Positions 13,901 through 24,851 of a stretch of 64,000 nt of DNA are shown one piece after another. The DNA lies in NCBI GenBank assembly GCA_003254905.1, contig QANU01013744.1:467074-531073 (forward strand), read 5' to 3'. The number at the start of each line of letters is the position of its first letter. The stretch's first letter is position 1. The DNA is from Nissolia schottii (Eukaryota; Streptophyta; Magnoliopsida; Fabales; Fabaceae). Both the position numbers and the translations under genes were made by a program. The notes under the pieces were generated by a model, which made no database searches, was not told where the DNA came from, and worked only from the letters and a program-made list of their open reading frames with translations.

Positions 13901-14354
13901 CCCCCTTAGCTAAAGCATCAGTGTACTCGCAAATTAAGAGGTCTCCTCTATAAGCCATTGACTCTTGGGGCATGAGACTGAAACTGTTATTTGCTGGCTA
14001 TATCTAATTTATTATAATGAACTATTATAGCAATTTGGAATATAAGGTAAAAAATATCAAAGGAACATAATTGAGTCCTTATAATTTATTATAATGAACT
14101 ATTATATCACCATTTTCAATTTTGTTCATGCAAAATCTAATCCTTATAATTTAGGATCTATGTAAAATCCATTTATTTTACCCTAAAGCAAAACACGTCA
14201 GCCGTAATGCAAGCCAAGATGATAAACCTATGGCCATCATCAATCATCAAATGAGTCATTCTAATCTTTTGAACACCTGAACACATTCAAACCATTCTAG
14301 CAAAAAAAAAAAAAAACACTATCACAAAATCTAAAGGCAGCGTATATAATACAA
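10921..14354. other. AMP deaminase promoter side, then gene-poor DNA
   Basis: About 10921-11250 is the upstream region of the AMP deaminase gene. It has a CT-rich, partly GC-rich 5' leader and no clear TATA box at a useful distance. Beyond it the DNA is AT-rich with no gene. A TA-rich microsatellite lies at about 11271-11293, and a MITE is listed separately. A short open peptide on the minus strand at about 13873-13993 was seen but could not be assigned. Confidence 0.5.
12312..12595. mobile_element. MITE, about 284 bp
   Basis: The two ends are inverted copies of each other over about 30 bases. The left end runs GGCGGTATTTAGTAAACATC and the right end, reverse complemented, runs GGGCACTGTTTAGTAAGCGT. 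The interior is non-coding. The flanks CTA and TAA hint at a three-base PIF/Harbinger-type duplication, but superfamily assignment is uncertain. Confidence 0.55.
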
Positions 14355-14461
14355 GCCTCTTTGGCAATAGTAACACCACCATTAACACATCTAGGTGAGC
14401 CATATATGTATTTGCTCTCCAAAACAACATTTCTTCCTTTAGACCAAGCATAACCCCTTTC
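14355..14461 (-). pseudogene. Chaperonin-60 (plastid Cpn60 beta-like) fragment
   Basis: The minus strand encodes GVMLGLK and, after a frameshift, [10 protein letters not shown] followed by GSPRCVNGGVTIAKE. This matches the conserved Cpn60 stretch [20 protein letters not shown]...NDGVT.AKE, which contains part of the nucleotide-binding site. Only about 35 residues remain, with one frameshift and a small insertion. The rest of the gene is not nearby, so this is a dispersed fragment rather than a decayed full copy. Confidence 0.7.
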
Positions 14462-15214
14462 AAATATGATATTTTGTTACCATTTATCACTTTGTACCAC
14501 CAAAAACGGAAGCTTATAAATCTCATTACTCAAAGTGACTATTATATAAATATTTGTTGCGTCTGCATTTGTCATGCAGTATATTGGTTACATATCTTTA
14601 GTAGTTAACTGATGAAACCAAACATGTCGATTGTATTTTATAGCATAGGCATGAGACTTAGAGTTGAAATTTTCATTTCAAACACAAAAGAATTAACTCA
14701 AGTACACTTATATGTTTGTTCTAATATAGAACAAAGTAGATCCATATAACAATTAAACATGAGATGATGAGAACCTGAAAAGACATCAATTTTAAGTACA
14801 ATAAATCAAAGCCTTTTTCCTTAATTGAAAATTTTAAAGATTATTTTATATAATATCATCAGATTTACCTAATGAGAACTACAATAAAATTACTGGCAGA
14901 CACAAGGGTTTACTCAAATTAGGAGTTACCTCAATTCTTAGAAAAATGAACCATGGAAAACTCAAGATAAAAGATCTTCATCAATCCTCTTAAAGCTGAG
15001 TGAGGTGCCAATCATCAAAATGCGATCTTAAATCCATACCATGTTTGCTGCATTGAGTGTCAAAATTCATTGTTTATCATGACTAATTGTCTACAATACC
15101 TTGAGTGTAATTATACTTTCATATCCATACAATGTTGCAAATTCTAAACGTAAAAATAACATACACAACCTAAGCAACACCATTACCAACAATTAGTTAA
15201 GCAAAATTGTATTT

Positions 15215-15495
15215 TGCAGTACTCCTTTAATCCTACTGATGGTGCATAGGCACTAATGACATTAAAGGTGTCTCTCTCAACCACAAATTTTAAAACTATG
15301 ATCCTATCACTTATTCTATTAACATCTAACACATCATTTTTCTAGAACTTGTCTGCAATTATGCCTACCCCATTTTTAGATTTTGCCTTCCCAGTGCACC
15401 AAAGCTTAAACCTAGAAGTATCTAACTCCTTAGCTTTCGCTCCTACCCACTTAGTTTCTTGTAGGCATATAAAATTTATCCTTCGACTAATCATG
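15215..15495 (-). mobile_element. RTE-type LINE endonuclease fragment
   Basis: On the minus strand the translation includes RRINFICLQETKWVGAKAKE, then SRFKLWCTGKAKSKNGVGII, and ends RDTFNVISAYAPSVGLKE. This is the exonuclease-endonuclease-phosphatase domain of plant RTE-clade LINEs (often mis-annotated as craniofacial development protein 2-like). One in-frame TAG replaces the Trp before KND. No reverse transcriptase follows, so this is a dead, truncated copy. Confidence 0.85.
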
Positions 15496-17239
15496 GTGTC
15501 CACTATTATTAGATAATAATTCCACTTCCATAGGTAAAATAACTAACATATATAAGGTACAGAAACACCATAAATGAAGCAAAATGGTGTAGCATCGGAT
15601 TGGATGCAATTTTCTTCTATCCCAAACAGGAAAATAAGATAGATTCACAAATATGGATTTGCAATATGAAGTAACTTAGAATAGTTTCACCGGAAAACCA
15701 GAACAAAGATCTACATAAACTATCAAGAATATCCATGCATTGCCCGGGGCTAGAAACAACTGATGCCATTAAGATGAAATACACCATAGAAACACAATTC
15801 GACTCGGGCTTAGGAAAAAGTAGGTGACAGATTTTTTATGACCATAGGTTGAATTCAACCTCAATGACTGAACAAATGAAGAGCAGAACAAACAGAGGTT
15901 ATTAGTATCAACCTCCTCATCATATTATCACCTCATAAACAACTCTTTTCACCGACATAATACACCTTGACATGTAGACAATTTGAGATAATGAGTAAAA
16001 TAAATACAAAAGAGCGCTAGAATTGAAGCCTTATCCAGAAAAGACAATTTCAACAAATGCAAAACTATAGCCTAATAACTTGTAGCGGACATCACTGATC
16101 AAAACTAAGGAACTTTTATTAAATGTACCAACAATTAAAGATTAGATGAATGCAACGAAGTCACACATTTTGGATTTATTTTCCTTCTCAAGAGCCCTTT
16201 TGTGCTTATCTGTATTTGATCCCTTCAAAATAAAATGAAATTGCAAGTGTTGTTATGTCATCACGAATTAGTATAAAATTTTTAGAAAAATAACAATAGA
16301 GTTGAAGAAAGTAAAGAAAACTCTCGCCAATTTGATAAACATATCATTATTGTCTTTCTTGTTTGATAGCTGCCTCATTAATCTAAGGAAAATAAATGCA
16401 AAAATTCGAACAAAGATTAATAGAATGAATAGAGAAAAGGAATGTGAATATAAAAATGTATTGTGCAGTAAGCTTCAGGTATTTGATTATGAGACACAAC
16501 AACCAACAAACATAACAATCCCAATTATAAAAAGAGGAACAAAAAACTAGTATGTACTTCAGAGTCATGAAACAAAAGATTTACAATAATAATCATAGAA
16601 TATTCATGTCACTACATAAGACATGTAAGTTCCTTCTTCCATCATAAGTTTCAATAACTAAGTTTACAAAAAAAACTTATAAATTTTTGGGACCCTTTAC
16701 CGAATACTAATTTTCTCACCATTTGAGTATCAAATCTCTAATCAGCAGAATTTAAAAGAAACCAAAATCCCTTGGCCAAGACATATATAGAAGCATCTCC
16801 AACAAACCTCAACAATTCAAATCAAATTCTGAATTCAAACACATCCAAATGAAGTGCAACAACCTAGAGGATTCAACACCCATAAGATAAGGCCAAAGAA
16901 AAATTGATTCAGTTGCTACCCAACAAATCCAAATAGTAATCAAAGCTGCGGCAGAATTTCAAACTCCAACAACATAATAAGTTATTAACGTCATTATTTT
17001 TCATACATGTATGACATATAACAAATGTTTGATATTTTTAATGTACTAATAGTCATTTTATTAAACCAAAAAGTAATCTAATCCCTTCAAAAGAAAATGA
17101 GGGAGATAGACACACACTAAAGGGAAAACCACCCCACTGTCCCACATTTCCTATTCGAATCATCACCATTATATTGCCACATCCATCACCTGTATCAACC
17201 TCAAAACACAAAGCCGAAAATGGTGGTGGGGGTCTCATA
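15496..17239. other. Gene-free AT-rich stretch
   Basis: Both strands were read and no domain-like frame, RNA gene or clear repeat end was found. The short frames here (for example around 16300-16570) are composed of low-complexity, AT-driven codons and have no features of genes. Confidence 0.5.
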
Positions 17240-17985
17240 TGTGCATAGGAGAAAGATTTTTTGTCAGAAGTTATTGTTTCCACCGAAAATAGATGGATTT
17301 GCATACAACGAAAAATTAAATCTTGTAATTTTTTGTGTGCATTCTACCTGGTTTATTGTGAACACACAAGGGCTATTATAACAATTTTATGGGAGGAATT
17401 AAAGAATCTTAGAGTGTTGGCATATGTGCCTATGTTGTTCTGTGAAGATTTTAACGAATTTTTATAGCCGGAAGAGCGAAGAGGTGGTTTATCTATGTTT
17501 GCCAGTATACAAGATTTTCGGGAGTGGGTACAGGCAGTAGGACTATTTGATATGCCAATATTGGGAAGGAAATTCACTTGGTACAAAGGCAAGGCTTGTA
17601 GCAGATTGGATAGAATCCTAGTTGAGGATGAATGGTTGTTTCGGTTTCAAAATGTGAAAGTCAGGGGTTTGAGCAAATCGTTTTCAGACCATTATCCGCT
17701 GCTTCTGGATGGTGAAGTAGTTGATTGGGGTCCAAAACTGTTTTGTAGTATTGACACGTGGTTCTTGCATGGAGATTTCTATAATGTAGTGAAGCATATG
17801 AGTGATAACAAAAGAATATATGACAAATTCAAGGATCTGAAAAAAATCGTTGAGAATGTGGAATCAAAAAGAATTTGGGCTTATTCAAGATAAATTGAGA
17901 GAAGTCGAAACCGAGATTCAAAAACTTGACGTGTAGGCTGAAAAATGGTATGAGAGATAAGCCTCGTATTGGAAGCAAGGATTTG
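17240..17985 (+). mobile_element. L1-type LINE, endonuclease part (5' half of a split copy)
   Basis: Consecutive frames give NRWICIQRKIK, then LWEELKNLR, CEDFNEFL, PEERRGGLS, GRKFTWYKG, SRLDRILVEDEWL and SKSFSDHYPLLLDG. These are the ordered hallmarks of the endonuclease domain of plant L1 LINE ORF2. A stop falls after the DFNE motif, and another lies near 17893, after which AEKWYER and ASYWKQ-like remnants continue to about 17985. The element then breaks and resumes at about 20315. Confidence 0.85.
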
Positions 17986-18145
17986 AACATGCGGTGCAAG
18001 CGCAAGAGCCTACCATATATTGGTGCGCTACAAGTAATATATATTTTGTAGCTCTGGGGGATTTGAACTTAAGATCTTAGGTGAAGGCATGCGCACTGCA
18101 GCCACTTATCTATCACATATTGTTGTATCATAATGCTATAATTAA

Positions 18146-18178
<33 letters not shown>

Positions 18179-18214
18179 NNNNNNNNNNNNNNNNNNNNNN
18201 NNNNNNNNNNNNNN
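18179..18214. other. Assembly gap (36 N) at a TA microsatellite
   Basis: Thirty-six Ns follow directly after a (TA)n run at about 18150-18178. The true gap length is unknown, and part of the transposon nest may be missing or collapsed here. Confidence 0.98.
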
Positions 18215-18610
18215 GCGGATGCCCCGTCAGCCCAAACCGTGGTAGTATGGTAAAAAGTTTGAAAACGAGGATAATTTGGTAATTTCTTTGAACAGTGATG
18301 GCAAAAGAGATAAAAATCTGCATTTATTTTAACTTTTTATAATGTAGATCCAAGTTCCATTTACATATCCAAAAATAATTTATGCTCTTTTTATATTATG
18401 AAGGAAGAATGATATAATTATCTAGCTATGTGCAAAAGAAAAATGTATTGAATGTAAACTGATTATATTAATCTTTATGAGTATTGAATACATTTCAATA
18501 CGTAGTAATATTTATAATTTAAGTTGTTAAAAAATTGAAACACCTAAGTTATTAATATTGATATGTTTCATATTGTAGCGATTAAATATGTATGTTGTAT
18601 ATATCATATC

Positions 18611-18794
18611 TTTTTTTTTTTTAGGTTATCTGCCCAGTATCCAAGGCCAAGCCTTGACTAATCCGGGTCGACCCAGGTCGCGCACTCGGCTATGGCGGGT
18701 GAGTGTCCCAGCGGGGATAACTACATACACAAGGTTTTGAACTCGAAAACTTGCTTAAGCTATATCAAGCCACTTACCACTTGGACCAACTCTC
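18611..18794 (-). mobile_element. tRNA-derived SINE with A-tail
   Basis: On the minus strand it starts near GGTTGGTCC-like sequence (here GAGTTGGTCCAAGTGGTAAG), which fits a polymerase III A box. A B-box-like GAGTTCAAAACC follows about 35 bases later. After a GC-rich body it ends in a 12-base A tract, seen as T at 18611-18622. The GC-rich body stands out from the AT-rich surroundings. No clean target duplication was found. Confidence 0.6.
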
Positions 18795-19054
18795 ATTGTT
18801 ATATCTTTGTTTTAATAGGTAAGTGACTATAGCTGATATTTATTTACAAAAATTAACTTATGAAAAGTGAATATAACTATTTTATATTTAGAGACACATT
18901 CAAATAAGTGCTTATTTTAATATATATATATATATATTTTGACACAATTAAAATATTCAACTTATTGTTTTAATTTTAAAAGTAATATTAAGTTAAAATA
19001 TAGTTAAATATCTATTCATTATTTTAACTTATTTTGCAGAAAAGAAGTTTAGAG

Positions 19055-19526
19055 CATAGTTATAAAACCCGGTCTAGTGGTCGACTTGGTCACTCCATCA
19101 GGTCACTAGATCACTAGTTCAACTGGTGCGTTACTAGGTCACTCGCTAGAGTGGATTTAATTAAATGAGTACATAAAAATACAATTATGTTCAATTAAAT
19201 GTATAATACACACACACACACACATATATATATATAATGAGACAAAATAACAAAACAATGTGTTTAGCTCAGTGGTTAAGGAGTGCACTACACTTCATGC
19301 CTTCTTGTCCATGGTTTGAATCCCACCTTTGAAATTTTTGGATTATTAATCCATAAATTTCAATACAAGCAGGGTTAGGTGCCCCAGGTCAAGGAAAACT
19401 GGCCGGTGTTTTGACCACGTTAACCGATTTGATTGCAGGTTCGATCCAATTAGGGAACTGGCCCTGTCATATGGTCAGGATATCGAGTTCCTGGTTCACC
19501 CGACTGGGCCGGGTTTAATGACCATG
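19055..19526. mobile_element. hAT-like non-autonomous element, 472 bp, with 8-bp target duplication
   Basis: The left end CATAGTTATAAAACCCGGTC and the reverse complement of the right end CATGGTCATTAAACCCGGCC agree at 16 of 20 positions. Perfect 8-base direct repeats GTTTAGAG flank it at 19047-19054 and 19527-19534. An 8-bp duplication is the hAT signature. The interior has no transposase and contains a SINE-like sequence. Confidence 0.7.
19258..19400 (+). mobile_element. tRNA-derived SINE-like sequence nested in the hAT-like element
   Basis: TTAGCTCAGTGGT at 19264-19276 is a strong A box, and GGTTTGAATCCC at 19313-19324 is a strong B box. The spacing is as in a tRNA gene, but the region between does not fold as a complete tRNA and no acceptor-stem partner follows. 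A SINE head is therefore the better reading. The 3' limit is approximate. Confidence 0.55.
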
Positions 19527-20240
19527 GTTTAGAGAAGTAAACAAAAGAAAATTTCATTTTTTTTAAGTATAATTTATCGTTTAATTTAATTTTTTTTAAA
19601 TTTAATAAATTACCAGGGAATATATCCGTCAGTAATGTCCTGCTTATTTATTTTTTTAAATTAATAAATTAATGGCAGATATATTTGCCGGTAATGTCCT
19701 GTTTATTTTTCTAAAAAAAATAAAAAATACTAACAGATATAACTGTCGGTAATTAATTGTTTCTACTTGGTGCTAAAAATTACTAGCAGAAATAACAATG
19801 GATATGCTATCCGCTAATAACTTTTGCTTGCTTCGTAGCCAAAGTTTAGAGAACCGACTTGGTCATATGGTGGGGCCATTGGGTTCTAGGTTGATCCGGC
19901 CAAGTTTAATAACTATGGTCTAAAGAAGTAAATTAAAGAAAATGTCATTTTTTAAAGTATAATTTATCTTTTAATTAAATGTTTTTAAAATTTAATAAAT
20001 TACTTGCAGATATATTTGTCAATAATTTCTTATTTATTTATTTTTTAAAAAAATTAATAAACTACTGGCAAATATATACACCAATATTGTCTTGTCTTTT
20101 TTTTTAAAAAATAATTAATTATCGACAGATATATCCCTCGGTAATTAATTACCACTACATGGCATAAAAAATTACTTGCGGAAATAGTGACGGATATGCT
20201 ATCTATCAGTAACTTACCTTGTTTTGTGGCCAAAGTTGTC
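19460..20240. repeat. Old tandem duplication, unit about 390 bp
   Basis: Sequence from about 19460 to 19850 is repeated in diverged form from about 19850 to 20240. Both units start in the right end of the hAT-like element (...GGTTTAATAACTATGG...), continue through the AAGTATAATTTATC segment, and then through four sub-terminal CACTA-like motifs. The second unit even carries a mutated copy of the hAT target duplication (GTCTAAAG). Confidence 0.7.
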
Positions 20241-20314
20241 AAAGACAAAGCAATGGATTTTGAATCGAAATCCACCGCTAGATCCGCCAGTGTTTAGAGT
20301 TTTTCTAGTAGTGA

Positions 20315-22100
20315 TGTGGTCAAAAATTGAAATAGAATTCTATTTGAAAATGAAAGTGTTCTTTGTGAATGGTGTTATTCACAATGAAGCGAATATGGCG
20401 TGGGTTGTCCTAATTCCAAAAATTGAAGGAGCGAAGGAAATCTATGGTGGGGTGAATATAAAAAGTGATTTCCAAAATATTGGCTGGAAGATTAAAGAAT
20501 GTAATGCCTGGCCTCATAGGAGAAACTCAAAGTACCTTTGTTGCACGATGAAGAATTGCATGATTTTGTTGGATTGTTTCTACTCTATTTCAAGTTTGTT
20601 CATAAACTATAACAAATTTGTATTTATACCCATTGGTTGCGGTGAAGCTTGGATAGATAGAATTACAAACATGTTGGGGGTGTGACATTGTAAGTTTTCC
20701 CTTTAAGTCCTTAGGTATCCCTGTAGAAGCAAACCCAAGATGGGTGAGTACTTGTGACATGGGAATCAGATTGGCTATGGGAAATGGTGAAAAAATGATG
20801 TTTTGGGAAGATCTATTGGTGGGGTGAGATGAAATTGATGGAGGTTCTTCCAATATTGTACTCTATTTTAACTCTTAAGAGATTCAGGTTATCTGAATGT
20901 GGATTTTGGGGTGACATTGAATGGGTCTTGAGCCTCCAATGGAGGCGGGAATTATTCCAATGGGCATTCAAATTGTTAAGCGAGTTACGATCAAGAAACA
21001 TGGAGGCAAAATTGAATGTCAATACCGTGGACAGAATTGTGTGGAAGTTTGATAACTTCTCAACTAAATCGTTTGTTAAAGCCATCAATAAGATCAAGGA
21101 GGCTCCCCAAAAAGCGTGTGCCTTTAGCTATTTTTCTCGAGTATGGAAAGGTTGGATTCCCCCCAGAATTGAAATGTTATCATGGTTTGTTTTGGTTGGT
21201 AGACTTAATACTAGAGATAGATTGGTTCGCCTACAAATTCTAAATGCACAAGAATCACAATGTGTGCTTTGTGGTGAGGATAATGAAATCGTGAACCATC
21301 TATTCTTTAAGTGTAAATTTGCATTCAAAATTTGGTGTGCGTGGTTGAACCACTGGAATATGGTGTGGTTGGGTCCTAGACAAGCAAAAAAGTTCTTTGA
21401 AGCTTGGTCTTATACTCAGTTGAGAAGGGGGAAAAGAAAAAAGTGGATTGTTGCATTTTTTGCTACAATTTGGACCATTTGGAATTTGAGGACTAAACGT
21501 ATCTTTGAGAATAAAGATGTGACAATTGATGAAGCCATTCTATTGGCAAAATTCTGGACGCAAGATTGATTTGATAAATGGTAAAAGTTAGATAGTGTTG
21601 GTGGGATGTTGTTAGTAGTACTAAATTTTCCATGACCCTTAATGGTCATGCCGAAGGGGGGAATGGTATTGTCCCAAGTCTATGCTAGTGAGGGAACTCT
21701 AAGTCTTTTATCCGATTAGAGTGCGCTCGTCTCGGATGCTTGTTGAGTTTCCTTGTGGGAAGGTGATAATGTTGTTGAATTATGAGGATACAGTGTTCTG
21801 TTTTAACAGAGTTCATATATTTCCCTAGTTGTTGTGTGTAATTATGCAGGTTGGCTGGTTATGAAGTTTGACTATGGCTGGGTTGTTTGTGGCTGTTGTT
21901 GCTCGGGTGAATGGTGTGGGCTGATGTGAGTGTTGTAGTTGTAACTGCAAATACAAGTGGTGTGGAGTCATCATAAGTTAGGGAAAGAAACTGATATATA
22001 TATATATATATATATATCTTTTGCAGAGTATCCTCGTGGGCTACGTGATGGTGCCAAGGTTGCTTAGCTTTATTTGATGATTTTGAATAATGTAATTATG
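20315..22100 (+). mobile_element. L1-type LINE, reverse transcriptase remnants and zf-RVT domain (3' half)
   Basis: The copy resumes with FFVNGVIHNEAN and WVVLIPKIEGAKEI, the start of the L1 reverse transcriptase. The catalytic core, including the YxDD region, is missing. After a jump the sequence continues with GIPVEANPRWVST, then a long open frame at 20829-21569. That frame carries ECGFWGDIEWV, WKGWIPPRIEMLSWF and the zinc-binding module around ESQCVLCGEDNEIVNHLFFKC (zf-RVT). After the stop at 21567 a 3' UTR-like region extends to about 22100 and includes a TA microsatellite at about 21990-22017. The 3' end is approximate. Confidence 0.85.
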
Positions 22101-24324
22101 TTTGGTTGTTTTTAAGCTTATTTTATTCTTGCTTTAATTAGGAAGAGTTGACACTACTTTTTTTTTTTTTTAAAGTTAAGGGTTTCGTTCAATGAGTTTT
22201 TCTTAAGAAAATTTTAAGAGGCTTTTTTAACTTTATTGAGTTGATTTATCTTTGGTGACTTAGAGATCTCTATGATAACTATCATTACCTTATATTTTTG
22301 GAGTTGTTACAATAAAAATGATTCTCACCTAAATAAAATAAAATTATGAATAGTCACACTATAATAGAGTCTCTCTTTATTCCACTTACCCTGAGAAACT
22401 TACAAAAGTAGACATTATTCTCTTGAAAACAAAAATGATCTGCAATTTTTATAAAAACATGTAATAAATATGCATGAAGACATCTAGACTACAGTATACT
22501 AATATTGAGTCTAACAATTGACACATCATAAGACAAAGGCAATAGAATTGAACAATAAATAATAGATACTCGATAAACTCATTGACGACAGAAATTTTCA
22601 AGGTTTGAATGGGGTTGCCAATAACCATTTTGGTGATTAGTAGGGAAACCAAATGGTTGCAACTCATGAGCTCCGCCACGATTTATGATATTGTCCAAAG
22701 CCCGAGGTTGACTTTGCATGCCATTTACTTGTGCCTCATCTTCATTCCATTGGCAGTCCCTTCAATTGGCCCTGAATCTTACGTATCCTAACAGTGATGT
22801 CCTTTAGGTTTTTATCAATAAGCCAAGACAGATTATTAAAATCAATTGTACTCATCTCTTTCTTCTTGTTGTCATTCTTGTTTCCTTTGGCTTCTCTTCT
22901 CTCTTTTGGATCCTTGTCTCAAGAAGCTCTCTTGAGTTAACATCTTCTTATTTTGTTCCAGCTCAGACATTCTCCTAAACTTAAAAATGTCCCTTTAGGC
23001 CGAGGTTCATTAAGAGAGTAGATAATAGCAAAAGCTTCAATCCCACAAAGAACGCTTATCTCATCAACTATTGATTAGACCACTTTTCCGTTTTTTGTAT
23101 GGTGTCTTTCTCTGAGCCATCATCCTTTAATATCTGTGAGGTCTACCTTCTTTGTTCTCATGATGATGAACAGAAAGATAAAGCAATCACAAAAGAGAAA
23201 CACTGAATCAAGAGAGAAATTAAGAAATACTTTTTGGTTGAGGCTTTCTCTTACTCTAGTTATGCCATTTGTATTGAATATTTTTTGTTTTGAGATATAT
23301 CCAAATTAAATGTCAATTTTGGTACCATGTACATTGCTGTTCCTCAACAAATCGCAATTAGATCCATGTGAAATGATAAATTAAAGGGAATTTACATTAT
23401 GATTTTGTTTAAATAACTTGCCACTTGTGCGGCAGATAAAGAAAATGTGAGACTTTAATATGTTTCTTTAAATCAATTAAGTGTTATTTGAAGTTATTTA
23501 GATGTGTGGAGTTTTTTAAAGTGAGATTTAAGGTAAAGTGGGACATTTTATCATTAAATCATTAAGGTAAAAATATGTTTCACTTTTCCTTTTATTTTAC
23601 TCTCTAAAATGAGAGATTTTACTTTAGAGAATCCAAACTCACTTGTATTATGGCCACTTTTCATGTGTGAACAAAGAACCTTCTATAAATTTTATTCAAT
23701 TTATTTAGATTAATTAATAATATTTAATGTGTATCATTATTTCAAAATATAAAGTTGGTGACATAAAAATTAGTTGATAGATAATGGATTGGACAAATAT
23801 ATAGGGCCAGAACTCGGCGCCCATGACGAGGTCATCATCAGGTTCAGGCAAAGCTTACACTAGCTCCAGGCAGTGAACATAGACGTATCAACGAATCTAT
23901 TAAGAGATATACAGTGTATTCATAGTTAATGAATCCTTAAATATGGCTCTTTTTAAAATTTACACACATATGGTTTTTGATACCTGAAATTAGTACAATC
24001 AGTATTGATTTCAGTTTTTTTCGTAAAAAACAAAAGAAAATTCCAAAAACCTAAAATTGGAATGCATAGTGCCGATATTAGGCAGGGTAAGGATAGTACC
24101 TGGAATTAGTACTGATGATACCGTTTTTAGATATAAACGGTGAAAATTTTTAAAATTTTCACCTTAACCCTTCTACACTCAGCCTATAAATACACCAACA
24201 TCACACCTATAGCTTCACATTCTTCTTCTCTTTCCAACACTGCATATTTATTCATCTCTTTTCTCTTTTTCTCTATTTTTTTTCTATAGTGTTCATATCT
24301 GTTTTATATTTGTAAGGAAAAAAA
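22101..24324. other. Gene-free stretch
   Basis: No supported gene was found. The frames at 22449-22791 on the two strands have no domain-like content. The sequence is AT-rich with short homopolymers. Confidence 0.5.
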
Positions 24325-24851
24325 ATGAGTAGGGAAGGTATTGCCACTTTTATTTTTTATAGTGGTTCGGTAAAAAAATATGTTATTGAAGGAGTTGAGT
24401 TTGTTAGTGATAATGATGCAGAGTTTGTTGTAATTTGGCCCTCTATGTTGTTCTCTGATTTGCATTGTGCAATTTGTCCTCGTTTTAATAGGGGAGTCGA
24501 GAGAATCAGATATAAGGCTCCCGTGTCTTTCATTAATGGAGTTGTTAAATATCGTCATGTCACGATATCAAATGACTTCAGGTGCAACAAATGTTTTATT
24601 TATATGGGACTTATAAGGCAAGTCTCAGTGGCATTGAATTGTTTGTCAACTTTGAGGAGGTTGCTCCTAATGTTGATAATGAATGTAGTCCGAGTTCAAA
24701 TCCAATGTATCAAGATAACGTTGTACCAACATTATTATCGGACGATGAGATGTTCTTAAACGAAGATGACGATGGCAGTTGGAGTCAGCATGAAAGTGAT
24801 ATTTCTAAAGACAATGGAATTGACGACGATTCAGGTATTGTTAATTATTAA
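24325..24851 (+). mobile_element. Mutator-like (MuDR) transposase N-terminal relic
   Basis: The frame opens MSREGIATFIFYSGSVKKY and continues with YKAPVSFINGVVKYRHVTIS. After a frameshift near 24585 it continues QQMFYLYGTYKASLSGIELF and then an acidic tail. This is the layout of the N-terminal region of plant MULE transposases: a short beta-rich domain with 'KYR.P....NG...Y...I' followed by acidic linkers. The MULE catalytic domain and zinc knuckle are absent, so it is a fragment. Assignment is from pattern memory and is moderate. Confidence 0.5.

Larger units (their letters stand above)
18215..20314. mobile_element. CACTA-type DNA transposon relic inserted in an L1 LINE
   Basis: The right end at 20314 reads, on the minus strand, CACTACTAGAAAAACTC, the usual start of a CACTA terminus. 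L1 coding sequence resumes immediately afterwards with ATGTGG. Toward this end are repeated sub-terminal motifs of the form 'gcagatatat-ttgtcggtaat' at about 19600-20210, typical of the superfamily. The left end is not identified and may lie in or before the assembly gap. No transposase frame is visible, so this is non-autonomous or decayed. It hosts further insertions, listed separately. Confidence 0.6.

Noticed and set aside
19261-19330. Possible tRNA gene
   Set aside because: A and B boxes are present but no acceptor stem pairs and no tRNA 3' end follows. A SINE head fits better.
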